Below, piece after piece: positions 18,047 through 26,812 of a stretch of DNA of 64,000 nt. Location: positions 27,854 to 91,853 of the forward strand of contig CAUJSJ030000154.1 in assembly GCA_963422775.4 (NCBI GenBank), in the 5' to 3' direction. A program made the translations under genes and the position numbers. Origin of the DNA: Pelomonas sp963422775 (GTDB taxonomy: Bacteria > Pseudomonadota > Gammaproteobacteria > Burkholderiales > Burkholderiaceae_C). Position 1 is the first letter of the stretch. Each line of letters starts with the position of its first letter. The notes under the pieces are model-generated. The model searched no databases, was not told the origin of the DNA, and saw only the letters and a program-made list of their open reading frames with translations.

Positions 18047-18798
18047 TGGCACAGGGCCAGCTCGAAGCCGGTGTCTTCCTGGGCCAGCTTGAGCCGGCCC
18101 TCCTCGTCCTGGCGCATCAGCCGTATCGAGATCATCAGCCGGTGGCCGGAGATCTCGGGGATCAGCCCCAGGCTCGGGTCGATGCGCATGCGCAGCAACT
18201 GGTAGACGCGGCCGGCCGGCAGACTCTGCTGGAACTGGCCCGCCGTGGCTGCGACCTTGTGCGGCGCGCCCGAGTCGCGCAGCAGGCCGAGCAGCACCTG
18301 CAGGGCCTCGGCCAGCGGCATCAGCGTCTGCGCCCAGCCCATCAAGTCCTTGCGACGGCGCACCGGCAGCATCTGCTGCCAGTTGTAGTAAGCCGGCAGA
18401 TCGAATTCGCAGGTGCCGCCGGGGATGCTGATGCGGCTGCGGATGCTCATCAGCCAGTCGTTGCTGGTCAGCGCCACGCCGGTCTTGCCGGCCACCGCGT
18501 TCAGGCGCTGGAAGGCGCCGTCGATGCGGTCGACGACCTCGTCCAGCCGCGCTTCCTCCACGCCGGGATTGCCGCGGTAGGCGTTGAACTGGGCCTTGTG
18601 CTTTTCCAGCTCCTTGAGCAGGTCGCTCTTCAGGTCGGCGCGCGAGGCGACGTCCAGGATCTCGAACAGCGTGACCAGCGCGAAATGGTGGTCCAGCGCC
18701 GTCTCGCGCGCCATCAGCGCACCGAGGCGGTCGAACAGATGCTCGAGGCGGAGCATCGTGCGGATGCTCTCGTTGAACGGGTACTCGTACAGGACCAA
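18043..18798 (-). CDS. zapD: Cell division protein ZapD
   Basis: A 251-residue FtsZ-binding protein that cross-links FtsZ filaments in the Z ring. The N-terminal YEYPFNESIRTMLRLEHLFDR and central SIPGGTCEFDLPAYYNW segments are characteristic of the family (formerly DUF1342). It lies between coaE (23 bp upstream) and yacG (4-bp overlap). Confidence 0.94.
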   Translation of the reverse strand: MVLYEYPFNESIRTMLRLEHLFDRLGALMARETALDHHFALVTLFEILDVASRADLKSDLLKELEKHKAQFNAYRGNPGVEEARLDEVVDRIDGAFQRLNAVAGKTGVALTSNDWLMSIRSRISIPGGTCEFDLPAYYNWQQMLPVRRRKDLMGWAQTLMPLAEALQVLLGLLRDSGAPHKVAATAGQFQQSLPAGRVYQLLRMRIDPSLGLIPEISGHRLMISIRLMRQDEEGRLKLAQEDTGFELALCQ

Positions 18799-18821
18799 GG
18801 GGGCCTCGGGATGGACTGCAA

Positions 18822-19427
18822 TCAGGGCGGGGCGATTGTTTCACAGCCCCAGCGCGCGGCCAGGCCCAGCACTTCGTTTCTGAGCGCAACAAGCGAGACG
18901 CCGTCGTTCAGCAGCACCGCATCGGCGGCGGCGCGGCGCGCCTGCCGGCTTGTCTGCGCGGCGAGCGCGCCGTCGATGCGCTCGCGCGTCCAGCCGGGGC
19001 GCTGCAGCACGCGGGCGATCTGAGTCTCAGCCGAACAGTCGATGACGAGTACGCGTGCCAGGCGCGGCCGCCAGCGGCTGGACTCCACGAGCAAAGGCAC
19101 GTCGAAGACGACGAGACTGGATGTGGCGACCTCGGCCTGGGCTAGCGCCTCAGCCGTGATCAGGGGGTGAAGGATGGCTTCGAGGCGGCGCTTGGCGTTT
19201 GTGTCCGAGAAGGCAAGGGCGCGCATGCGCTCGCGGTCCAGTGCGCCATTGGCGGCAACGAAGTCCGCCCCGAACTCACGCGCTATCGCCGGCATGGCCG
19301 AGCCGCCGGACAGGGTCAGCTCGCGCGAGATGGCGTCGGTGTCGATGACGGCAGCGCCAGCCTCACGAAGAAAACCTGAGACCGTGCTCTTGCCGCTGCC
19401 GATGCCGCCGGTCAGGCCGACCCTCAT
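18822..19427 (-). CDS. coaE: Dephospho-CoA kinase
   Basis: A 201-residue kinase for the last step of coenzyme A synthesis. P-loop: GLTGGIGSGKST at residues 4-15. The DTDAISREL segment follows near residue 35, and the LID region includes VFDVPLLVES. It starts 4 bp after the pilD stop, in the usual pilD-coaE-zapD-yacG order. Confidence 0.95.
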   Translation of the reverse strand: MRVGLTGGIGSGKSTVSGFLREAGAAVIDTDAISRELTLSGGSAMPAIAREFGADFVAANGALDRERMRALAFSDTNAKRRLEAILHPLITAEALAQAEVATSSLVVFDVPLLVESSRWRPRLARVLVIDCSAETQIARVLQRPGWTRERIDGALAAQTSRQARRAAADAVLLNDGVSLVALRNEVLGLAARWGCETIAPP

Positions 19428-19431
19428 CTCG

Positions 19432-20370
19432 TCATGCCCAGCCTAGCCAGCCCAGCACCGTGGCCTGGCCCGCGAACAGCACGACCAGGCCGCCCCCGGC
19501 GAGGAAGGGGCCGAAAGGCACATAGCGGCCCTCGCGCAGGCGGGCATTCATCTTCATGATGATGCCGACCACCGCGCCGATGGCCGAGGCTCCGAGCACG
19601 ATGGGCAGGATCATCTGCCAGCCCAGCCAGGCGCCGAGTGCCGCCAGCAGCTTGAAGTCGCCATAGCCCATGCCCTCCTTGCCGGTGGCGAGCTTGAACA
19701 GCCAGTAGACCGACCACAGCGACAGGTAGCCCGCCAGCGCGCCGGTCAGTGCCTTGTCGAGTGGGAGGGTCCAGCCCATCAGCGCGGCAAGAAGGCCGGC
19801 CCACAGCAGCGGCTGGTTGATGGCGTCAGGCAGCAGCGTCGTGTCCCAGTCGATCATCGCCAGCGCAATCAGCGCGGCGACGAAGCCGCACCACAGCAGC
19901 GTCGTCGGTTGCGCGCCGAAGCGCCATGACAGGGCCGCGAAAGCCAGGCCGGTGGCGATCTCGACGATGGGGTAGCGCTTGGAGATCGGTGCCTTGCAGG
20001 CCGCACATTTGCCGCCCAGGCGCAACCAGCCGACGACAGGCAGGTTCTCGTGCCAGCGCAGCTGGTGACCGCAATGCGGGCAGCGCGAGCGGGGCTTGGA
20101 GATGCCGAAGGGCGGCAGGGCTTCGATCTTGGTGCCGTAGGCGTCGACGGCCTTCGCCAGCTTGTCCGTCTCGCTGGCGGGAACGCCGATGACACGGGCC
20201 ATGGCGGCGGCATCGGTCAGCTGGGCGGCGGATTCATGCAGCCATTGGCGCTCCAGCATCAGCGGGATGCGGTGGATGACGACATTCAGAAAGCTGCCGA
20301 TGCACAGGCCCAGGATGCCCAGCACCCAGGGCGAGAGCCAGACGGACCAGTCGATAGAAGGCAGAGACAT
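19432..20370 (-). CDS. pilD: Prepilin peptidase / N-methyltransferase PilD
   Basis: A 312-residue inner-membrane enzyme that cleaves and N-methylates type IV prepilins. Two CxxC pairs (CPHC and CAAC) flank the cytoplasmic methylation domain. The catalytic aspartates sit in AMIDWDTTLLPDAINQ and GMGYGDFKLLAALGAW. Start chosen at 20370 (MSLPSIDWSVW); the frame is open 54 bp further upstream without support. It should process the minor pilins at 4.6-7.9 kb. Confidence 0.94.
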   Translation of the reverse strand: MSLPSIDWSVWLSPWVLGILGLCIGSFLNVVIHRIPLMLERQWLHESAAQLTDAAAMARVIGVPASETDKLAKAVDAYGTKIEALPPFGISKPRSRCPHCGHQLRWHENLPVVGWLRLGGKCAACKAPISKRYPIVEIATGLAFAALSWRFGAQPTTLLWCGFVAALIALAMIDWDTTLLPDAINQPLLWAGLLAALMGWTLPLDKALTGALAGYLSLWSVYWLFKLATGKEGMGYGDFKLLAALGAWLGWQMILPIVLGASAIGAVVGIIMKMNARLREGRYVPFGPFLAGGGLVVLFAGQATVLGWLGWA

Positions 20371-20432
20371 GGTGGATGCGCGAAAAAGGGGGGCTGTACG
20401 GGCGGGAATCTGGCCGCGTTCCAACGGCGGAC

Positions 20433-20459
20433 AGGCGCGGGACCCTCGGTCCCGCGCCT
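20433..20459 (-). other. Strong hairpin between pilC and pilD
   Basis: A perfect 12-bp inverted repeat (AGGCGCGGGACC, loop CTC) lies directly after the pilC stop. There is no T run on the minus strand, so a factor-independent terminator is unlikely. It may stabilise the pilB-pilC message end or tune pilD expression. Confidence 0.5.
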
Positions 20460-20467
20460 TGGCGGCT

Positions 20468-21691
20468 TCAGACCACCGAACCGAGCTTGAAGATGGGCAG
20501 ATACATCGACACGACGATGCCGCCGATCAGGCCGCCGAGGATGACGATGATGAAGGGCTCCATCAGGCTGGACAGCGCCTTGACGGCCTCGTCCACCTCG
20601 TCCTCGTAGAACTCCGCTGCCTTGCCCAGCATGTGGTCCAGCGAGCCGGACTCTTCACCGATGGACGACATCTGCAGCACCATCGTGGGGAAGATGCCGG
20701 TGGTCTGCATCGAGGTCGTCAGCGAGGCGCCGGTCGAAACATCGCGCTGGATCTGTTCGGTCGCTTCAAGGAACACCGCGTTGCCGGAGGCTCCGCCGAC
20801 GGAGTCCAACGCTTCGACCAGCGGGACGCCGGCAGCGAACATGGTCGACAGCGTTCGCGTCCAGCGAGCTACCGCTGACTTGAACATCAGGTCGCCAAAG
20901 ACGGGTATCTTGAGCAGCAGGCGGTCCATGCGCTTTTGCATGGCCTCGGATCGCTTCCAGCTCTGAATGAAGAAATAGATCCCGCCCCCCAGACCGCCGA
21001 AGACCGCCCACCAGTACGAGACAAAGAACTTCGACAACGCAATGACCGCCAAGGTCGGCGCTGGCAGGTCGGCGCCGAAAGACTTGAAGACGTCCTCGAA
21101 AGAAGGCACGACGAAGATCATGATGACGGCCACCACGACGAAGGCGACGATCATGACGGCGACCGGATAGGTCAGCGCTGACTTGATCTTGTTCTTGAGA
21201 GCGACGGTTTTCTCCTGATAGATGGCGAGCCGGTCCAGCAGCGCCTCCAGGATGCCGCCCGACTCGCCAGCCTCGACCAGGTTGCAATACAGCGCATCGA
21301 AATACATCGGATGCTTGCGGAAGGCCGAGGACAGGCTGGTGCCGGTCTCGACATCCTGGCGGATGTCGTTCAGCAGCCGCGTCAGGCGCGGGTTTGGGGA
21401 GCCGCGCGCAACGATGTCGAAGGACTGCAGCAGCGGCACGCCGGCCCGCATCATGGTCGCCAACTGGCGGGTGAAGACGGCGATGTCCTTCTGCTTGATT
21501 GACGTGCCGCCACTGGCGCGGCGCTTCTTGACCTTGTTGACCAGAATGCCCTGGCGGCGCAACGTGGCACTGACCATGGCCTCGCCGCCTGCACGCAACT
21601 CACCCTTGACGATCTTGCCGTTGCGGTCCTTGCCTTCCCATTCGAAGACGAACTCCTTGATGCCTTTTGCTGCAGCGGTGGCAGTGGCCAT
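20468..21691 (-). CDS. pilC: Type IV pilus inner-membrane platform protein PilC
   Basis: A 407-residue polytopic protein on which the PilB motor acts. Two type II secretion F domains are present: an N-terminal repeat with FTRQLATMMRAGVPLLQSFD and a C-terminal repeat with RWTRTLSTMFAAGVPLVEALD. Three hydrophobic helices follow the usual pattern. An AGGAGAG ribosome site precedes the ATG, 20 bp after the pilB stop. Confidence 0.95.
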   Translation of the reverse strand: MATATAAAKGIKEFVFEWEGKDRNGKIVKGELRAGGEAMVSATLRRQGILVNKVKKRRASGGTSIKQKDIAVFTRQLATMMRAGVPLLQSFDIVARGSPNPRLTRLLNDIRQDVETGTSLSSAFRKHPMYFDALYCNLVEAGESGGILEALLDRLAIYQEKTVALKNKIKSALTYPVAVMIVAFVVVAVIMIFVVPSFEDVFKSFGADLPAPTLAVIALSKFFVSYWWAVFGGLGGGIYFFIQSWKRSEAMQKRMDRLLLKIPVFGDLMFKSAVARWTRTLSTMFAAGVPLVEALDSVGGASGNAVFLEATEQIQRDVSTGASLTTSMQTTGIFPTMVLQMSSIGEESGSLDHMLGKAAEFYEDEVDEAVKALSSLMEPFIIVILGGLIGGIVVSMYLPIFKLGSVV

Positions 21692-21711
21692 ACGCTCTCC
21701 TCGCGACTGAT

Positions 21712-23439
21712 TTATTCGTTGGTGGCGGACAGGACTTCTTCGAGCGTCGTGATGCCGCCACGCACCTTGATCAGGCCGGACTGACGCAGATCACGCACGC
21801 CTTCCTTCTTGGCCTGTTCGGCGATGTCCATCGCCGTGCCCAAGGCCAGGATGATGCGCTGGATTGCTTCGGTGATCGGCATCACTTGGTAAAGGCCAAG
21901 ACGACCGCGGTACCCATTCGTGCAATTGCTGCAACCGACGGCGCGATAGGGCTTCCAGCTGCCGTCAAAGTCCTCCTCGACGAAGCCTGCCTTGAGCATC
22001 GCGTCGCGCGGATATTCGGCAGCCTGCTTGCAGTTTTCGCACAGCCGCCGGACGAGCCGCTGCGCCGTGATGAGCAGCACGCTGGACGCGATGTTGAAAG
22101 GCGCCACGCCCATGTTCAGCAAGCGAGTCAGGGTCTTGGGCGCATCGTTGGTGTGCAGCGTCGACATGACCATGTGGCCCGTCTGCGCAGCCTTGATCGC
22201 GATGTCGGCCGTCTCCAGGTCGCGGATTTCGCCGACCATGATGATGTCCGGATCCTGGCGCAGGAAGGATTTCAGCGCTGCAGAGAAATTCAGGCCTGCC
22301 TTGTCGTTGACGTTGACCTGGTTGATGCCCGGCAGGTTGATTTCGGCCGGGTCTTCGACCGTCGAGATGTTGACGCCCGGCTGGTTCAGGATGTTCAGGC
22401 AGGTGTAGAGCGACACCGTCTTGCCGGAGCCCGTGGGGCCCGTCACGAGCACCATGCCATAGGGGCGGTAGATGGCGGCCATCAGCCGCTCTTTCTCGAT
22501 CTTCTCGTAGCCCAGCGCGTCGATGCCGAGCTTGGCCGAGGACGAGTCGAGGATACGAATGACGATCTTCTCGCCGAAGAGGGTCGGTAGCGTGCTGACG
22601 CGGAAGTCGATGGACTTCGCTCCGAACTTCAGCTTCATGCGCCCGTCCTGCGGCACGCGCTTCTCGGAGATGTCCAGCCGCGAGATCACCTTGATGCGCG
22701 AGGACAGCTTGTCCTTGATGGCAATCGGCGGCTGCGTGATCTCGCGCAGTTCGCCGTCGACGCGAAAGCGCACACGGTAGTGAAATTCGTAGGGCTCGAA
22801 ATGCAGGTCGGATGCGCGCAGATTGATCGCGTCGACGAGCATCTTCTGCAGGAAGCGAACGACCGGCGCATCCTCGACATCTGCGAGTTCGGCCGCCTCC
22901 TGCTGGGGAGTCGCGTCTTCTTCAGCGATGTCGAAGTCGAAGTCACCACCGTTGATGGTCTCCAGCGTTTCGGCGGCTGTCACGCCAGCGTTGACCAACA
23001 TCTTGGCCAGCTTGTCGTGCTCGACGATGACCCACTCGGGCTGCAGCTGGGTCGCGAACTTGATGCGCTCAATGACCTCAAGATCGGTCGGATCGGCGCC
23101 GCCCACGAACAAGCGACTGCCGCGCCGCGACAGTGCAACGACCTGGTATTGCTGGGTCAGCTTGGCATCGATGACGTTCTGCGGCATGCGCTGCGGATCC
23201 ATCGCCGACAGGTCCAGCAGGGGCAGAGCCAATGCACTGGACAGCGTGTGCGCCAAGTCAGCGGGCGAGACCTGCCCGCTGGCGATCACGGCAGTGACGA
23301 AGCTGATCTTCTTGTCACGAGCCTGCTTGACCAAGTCTTCGGCGGCCTTGGCCTGAAGCTTGCCGGCATGCACCAGCATGCGCGCGACCCCCGACAGGGC
23401 GGACTGAAGCGGCTCGGCGAGCGTGGTTTCCACAGGCAA
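21712..23439 (-). CDS. pilB: Type IV pilus extension ATPase PilB
   Basis: A 575-residue hexameric ATPase driving pilus extension. The N-terminal GspE-like domain spans about residues 10-150. Walker A is TGPTGSGKT (about 333-341), the Asp box is STVEDPAEI, Walker B is DIIMVGEIRDLETADI (about 398-413), and the zinc site has CENC and CSNC (near 467 and 503). It heads the pilB-pilC-pilD operon. Confidence 0.96.
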   Translation of the reverse strand: MPVETTLAEPLQSALSGVARMLVHAGKLQAKAAEDLVKQARDKKISFVTAVIASGQVSPADLAHTLSSALALPLLDLSAMDPQRMPQNVIDAKLTQQYQVVALSRRGSRLFVGGADPTDLEVIERIKFATQLQPEWVIVEHDKLAKMLVNAGVTAAETLETINGGDFDFDIAEEDATPQQEAAELADVEDAPVVRFLQKMLVDAINLRASDLHFEPYEFHYRVRFRVDGELREITQPPIAIKDKLSSRIKVISRLDISEKRVPQDGRMKLKFGAKSIDFRVSTLPTLFGEKIVIRILDSSSAKLGIDALGYEKIEKERLMAAIYRPYGMVLVTGPTGSGKTVSLYTCLNILNQPGVNISTVEDPAEINLPGINQVNVNDKAGLNFSAALKSFLRQDPDIIMVGEIRDLETADIAIKAAQTGHMVMSTLHTNDAPKTLTRLLNMGVAPFNIASSVLLITAQRLVRRLCENCKQAAEYPRDAMLKAGFVEEDFDGSWKPYRAVGCSNCTNGYRGRLGLYQVMPITEAIQRIILALGTAMDIAEQAKKEGVRDLRQSGLIKVRGGITTLEEVLSATNE

Positions 23440-23571
23440 TTGCGTCAGCGACGGAAAGAGCGAAGTCCGTCGATTGTGCCAGTCATGGGCAGATCACGAG
23501 GCAAACGAATCTGCCCTCTGTGCCGTGAAGTTTGTCGCGGTTCTTGGATCCTCGTCCCGAGGCGGAAGATT

Positions 23572-23648
23572 TGGTCGGGGTGAGAGGATTCGAACCTCCG
23601 GCCTCTACGTCCCGAACGTAGCGCTCTACCAGGCTAAGCTACACCCCG
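23572..23648 (-). tRNA. tRNA-Pro (anticodon CGG)
   Basis: Read on the minus strand, the sequence folds into a complete cloverleaf with a 7-bp acceptor stem (CGGGGTG/CACCCCG), anticodon loop TTCGGGA between CTACG and CGTAG, T-loop GTTCGAA and encoded CCA. The loop gives anticodon CGG for proline codon CCG. Confidence 0.95.
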
Positions 23649-23678
23649 ATGTCTTCCGTGTAGCGTCTTCCCAAGATT

Positions 23679-24674
23679 TCAGGAATGACGCTCAACCGAC
23701 TGAATTGCGAATTCTAGCAGAGATTCTGTCCACTTGTTTGGAGGCAGCAGCCTGAGGCAATCGGCGGCATGCCGCGCCTCCGTGCGGGCGGCTTCGCGGG
23801 TCGACTCCAGGGCGCCTGTCGAACGCACGATGGTGACGATCTCCGCCAGCTTCTCCTGCTCACCCTCTTCGATGGCATGCCGCAGCAGCGCTCGCTGCTC
23901 GGGAGTCGCTCGCTCCATGGCGATCAGCAACGGCAAGGTTGTCTTGCCTTCGCGCAGATCGTCGCCGATGTTCTTGCCCAGCTCGTGGGCGTCGCCCTCG
24001 TAGTCGAGCACGTCGTCGATGAGCTGGAAGGCCGTCCCCAGCGCGCGGCCATAGGCGGCGCAGGCCTCCTCGACGTCTGGCTTGGCGTTGGCCAGCACGG
24101 CGCCCAGCCGGGCGCTCGCCTCGAAAAGCTTGGCGGTCTTGAAGCGGATCACGCGCAGATAGCTCTCCACGGTGATGTCCGGGTCATGCATGTTCATCAA
24201 CTGCAGGACCTCGCCCTCGGCGATGACGTTGGTCGCCTCGGCCAGCACTTCCAGCACACGCATGCGGTCAACCGACACCATCATCTGGAAGGCACGGGAG
24301 TACAGGAAGTCGCCAACCAGAACGCTCGCCGCGTTGCCGAACAAGGCATTCGCGGTGGGCTTGCCGCGACGCAGCGACGACTCGTCGACGACGTCGTCAT
24401 GCAGCAAAGTGGCCGTATGGATGAACTCGACGACGGCCGCGAGTTCGAAGCGCGCGGCTTGATCGAAGCCCAGCGCATTCGCGAACAGCAGCACGAGCTT
24501 GGGTCGCATGCGCTTGCCGCCCGCGTGGACGATGTAGTGGGCGATCTGATCGATCAGCGCGACGTCTGAGCTGAGGCGTTTGGCAATGACGGCGTCGACC
24601 TGGGCCATTTCGGCGGCCAGCAAGGCAAGTACCTCGGCAACTCGGGATGGGGGCGAGGCAGTCTCGACGCGCAC
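23679..24674 (-). CDS. ispB: Polyprenyl (octaprenyl) diphosphate synthase
   Basis: A 331-residue trans-prenyltransferase making the ubiquinone side-chain precursor. Both aspartate-rich motifs are intact: LLHDDVVDES (residues 91-99) and LIDDVLDYEG (about 218-227). The GKRMRPKL motif binds isopentenyl diphosphate. The start codon is GTG. It diverges from rplU-rpmA, a common arrangement. Chain length (C40) is inferred from the family, not read. Confidence 0.92.
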   Translation of the reverse strand: MRVETASPPSRVAEVLALLAAEMAQVDAVIAKRLSSDVALIDQIAHYIVHAGGKRMRPKLVLLFANALGFDQAARFELAAVVEFIHTATLLHDDVVDESSLRRGKPTANALFGNAASVLVGDFLYSRAFQMMVSVDRMRVLEVLAEATNVIAEGEVLQLMNMHDPDITVESYLRVIRFKTAKLFEASARLGAVLANAKPDVEEACAAYGRALGTAFQLIDDVLDYEGDAHELGKNIGDDLREGKTTLPLLIAMERATPEQRALLRHAIEEGEQEKLAEIVTIVRSTGALESTREAARTEARHAADCLRLLPPNKWTESLLEFAIQSVERHS

Positions 24675-24702
24675 TCTGGGCTCTCAAGCTAGGGATCGGA
24701 GC

Positions 24703-24708
24703 ATTATA
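24703..24708 (-). promoter_or_regulatory. ispB -10 element
   Basis: A perfect TATAAT on the minus strand lies about 28 bp before the ispB GTG, giving a short leader. No good -35 was found at 16-18 bp spacing. Confidence 0.6.
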
Positions 24709-24789
24709 GGAAGGCCGTCCGGGTCTCACTGGAGGACGCGGCAGCCGCGCAGTGTCGCTGGGCTTGCGAGACGGCTTGGGCAACAGCCG

Positions 24790-24819
24790 TTGCCTATTCG
24801 ACGAAGCTCAGGGTATACT
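24790..24819 (+). promoter_or_regulatory. rplU-rpmA promoter
   Basis: TTGCCT (24790-24795), an 18-bp spacer and TATACT (24814-24819) give a good sigma-70 promoter. Transcription from it would leave a leader of about 150 bases before rplU, long enough for ribosomal-protein autoregulation, though no specific structure was identified. Confidence 0.65.
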
Positions 24820-24974
24820 CGAAGGCTCTTTGCAACTCGTGCGTTTTCGGCATGCGTGTTGCGGGAGATCAAAACCGACAAAAAGGCCTGACGAGGGCAG
24901 CGGCGTGACGTGAAGACGGGGCGCTGAGCTGCTGGAGCCGGGTGAATGCACCCTCTGGGTGTGAAAGGAAGAAC

Positions 24975-25286
24975 ATGTACGCGGTCATCAAAACCGGCGG
25001 CAAGCAGTACAAGGTTGCTGCTGGCGAAAAAATCAAGGTCGAGTTGCTCGACGCGGAAGTTGGCGCTGAGGTCACCATCGACGAGGTGCTGGCAGTGGGC
25101 AGCGGCGACGGCCTGACGGTCGGCGCTCCGCTGGTCGCCGGTGCAACGGTCAGTGCCAAGGTCCTCAGCCACGGCAAGCACGACAAGGTTCGCATCTTCA
25201 AGATGCGCCGTCGCAAGCACTACAAGAAGAGCCAAGGCCATCGCCAGAACTACACCGAGCTGGAAATCAGCGCGGTCAACGGCTGA
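24975..25286 (+). CDS. rplU: 50S ribosomal protein L21
   Basis: A 103-residue large-subunit protein. MYAVIKTGGKQYKV is the diagnostic N-terminus, and KMRRRKHYKKSQGHRQ is the basic rRNA-binding loop near the C-terminus. The ATG at 24975 has a GAAAGGAAG ribosome site; an upstream in-frame ATG at 24942 is rejected because it adds non-family residues. rpmA follows by 37 bp. Confidence 0.98.
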   Translation: MYAVIKTGGKQYKVAAGEKIKVELLDAEVGAEVTIDEVLAVGSGDGLTVGAPLVAGATVSAKVLSHGKHDKVRIFKMRRRKHYKKSQGHRQNYTELEISAVNG

Positions 25287-25323
25287 TCCCAGTCGTCTTT
25301 CGCTAATTTCTAGGAGCTAACTC

Positions 25324-25587
25324 ATGGCACAGAAAAAAGGCGGCGGTTCCACACGGAATGGCCGCGACTCCAAGCCCAAGATGCTGGGCGTCAAGGCCTA
25401 CGGCGGCGAACTGATCTCCGCTGGTTCGATCATCGTGCGTCAGCGCGGCACCAAGTTCCACGCTGGCGTCAACGTCGGCATGGGCAAGGACCACACGCTG
25501 TTCGCGCTGGTCGATGGCCACGTGTCGTTCGCCATCAAGGGCGAGAAGAACCGCCAGACCGTCGTCATCACGCCGCTGGCGGCTTGA
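25324..25587 (+). CDS. rpmA: 50S ribosomal protein L27
   Basis: An 87-residue protein with the invariant start MAQKKGGGSTRNGRDS and GGELISAGSIIVRQRGTKFH. The N-terminal tail reaches the peptidyl transferase centre. A TAGGAGC ribosome site precedes it. A strong terminator lies 42 bp downstream. Confidence 0.98.
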   Translation: MAQKKGGGSTRNGRDSKPKMLGVKAYGGELISAGSIIVRQRGTKFHAGVNVGMGKDHTLFALVDGHVSFAIKGEKNRQTVVITPLAA

Positions 25588-25628
25588 TGATTGCGTGATC
25601 CGGACGGGTCGCCGGCCCGGATACTTCC

Positions 25629-25657
25629 AAGCCCCGGCTCGCCGGGGCTTTTGTTTT
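25629..25657 (+). terminator. Rho-independent terminator after rpmA
   Basis: Perfect 10-bp stem AAGCCCCGGC/GCCGGGGCTT with a minimal loop, followed by TTGTTTTT. A degraded second copy of the 3' half plus T run (GGCTCGCCGGGTTTGTTTTTT, split across 25666-25686) follows directly. Confidence 0.88.
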
Positions 25658-25753
25658 TCAGATCTGGCTCGCCGGGTTTGTTTTTTGGAAAGCCCGCCGC
25701 GTTGAATCGCAGCGGGCCTACCGCAACCCAGCCAGTACGATGGCTGTCTCGCC

Positions 25754-26812
25754 ATGAAATTCGTCGACGAAGCCACCATTGACATCGCAGCCGGCAACGG
25801 CGGCGCGGGCTGCGCGAGCTTTCGTCGCGAGAAGTTCATCCCCTTCGGCGGGCCGGACGGCGGCGATGGCGGCAAGGGCGGCAGCGTCTGGGCCGAGGCC
25901 GACCGCAACCTGAACACGCTGATCGACTATCGCTACGCGCGCCGCCACGAGGCGCGCAACGGCGAAGCCGGCCGCGGCTCCGACTGCTTCGGCGCCGCAG
26001 CTGACGACATCGTGCTGCGCGTGCCGGTCGGCACCATCATCACGGACCTTGAAACCGAGTCCGTCATCGGCGAATTGATCGAGCCCGGCCACCGCATCCT
26101 GCTCGCCAAGGGCGGCGATGGTGGCTTCGGGAATCTGCATTTCAAGACGTCGACGAACCGCGCGCCGCGCCAGAAGACGCCGGGCTGGCCCGGCGAGGCC
26201 AAGAAGCTGCGGCTGGAGCTGCGCGTGCTGGCCGATGTCGGCCTGCTGGGTCAGCCGAACGCGGGCAAGTCGACGTTGATCACGGCGATCTCCAACGCCA
26301 AGCCCAAGATCGCGGACTACCCGTTCACGACGCTGCATCCCAACCTCGGCGTTGTGCGCGTCGCGCCGGAGAAGAGCTTTGTCGTCGCCGACATTCCCGG
26401 CCTCATCGAAGGTGCGGCCGAGGGCGCCGGCCTGGGCCACCAGTTCCTGCGCCATCTGCAGCGCACGCGATTGCTGCTGCATGTCGTCGACCTGGCACCC
26501 TTCGACCCTGAAGTCGATCCGGTCAAGGAAGCCAAGGCCATCGTGACCGAGCTGAAGAAGTACGACGCCGAGCTGCACGCCAAGACGCGCTGGCTGGTGT
26601 TGAACAAGCTCGACATGGTCCCTGAGGACGAGCGCGCTGCGCGCGTGAAGGACTTCGTCAAGCGCTACCGCTGGAAGGGCCCGGTCTTCGAGATCTCGGC
26701 GCTGACACGCCAGGGCTGCCAGCCCCTGATCCACGCGATCTATGACCACGTCGCGGCCGAGCAGCGTGTGCTCGAAGAGCCTGACATCCGTTTCGATACC
26801 CCCGCCGAATGA
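25754..26812 (+). CDS. obg: GTPase Obg (CgtA)
   Basis: A 352-residue ribosome-associated GTPase acting in 50S maturation and stress responses. The glycine-rich Obg fold (GNGGAGCASFRREKFIPFGG, residues 14-33) is followed by the G domain with G1 GQPNAGKST, G3 DIPGLIEGA, and G4 NKLDMV. It follows rplU-rpmA, as in most proteobacteria, though the terminator between implies its own promoter. It overlaps proB by 4 bases. Confidence 0.97.
   Translation: MKFVDEATIDIAAGNGGAGCASFRREKFIPFGGPDGGDGGKGGSVWAEADRNLNTLIDYRYARRHEARNGEAGRGSDCFGAAADDIVLRVPVGTIITDLETESVIGELIEPGHRILLAKGGDGGFGNLHFKTSTNRAPRQKTPGWPGEAKKLRLELRVLADVGLLGQPNAGKSTLITAISNAKPKIADYPFTTLHPNLGVVRVAPEKSFVVADIPGLIEGAAEGAGLGHQFLRHLQRTRLLLHVVDLAPFDPEVDPVKEAKAIVTELKKYDAELHAKTRWLVLNKLDMVPEDERAARVKDFVKRYRWKGPVFEISALTRQGCQPLIHAIYDHVAAEQRVLEEPDIRFDTPAE

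Noticed and set aside
23550..23562. Hairpin CCTCG-TCC-CGAGG as terminator of tRNA-Pro.
   Set aside because: The stem is only 5 bp and no T run follows.
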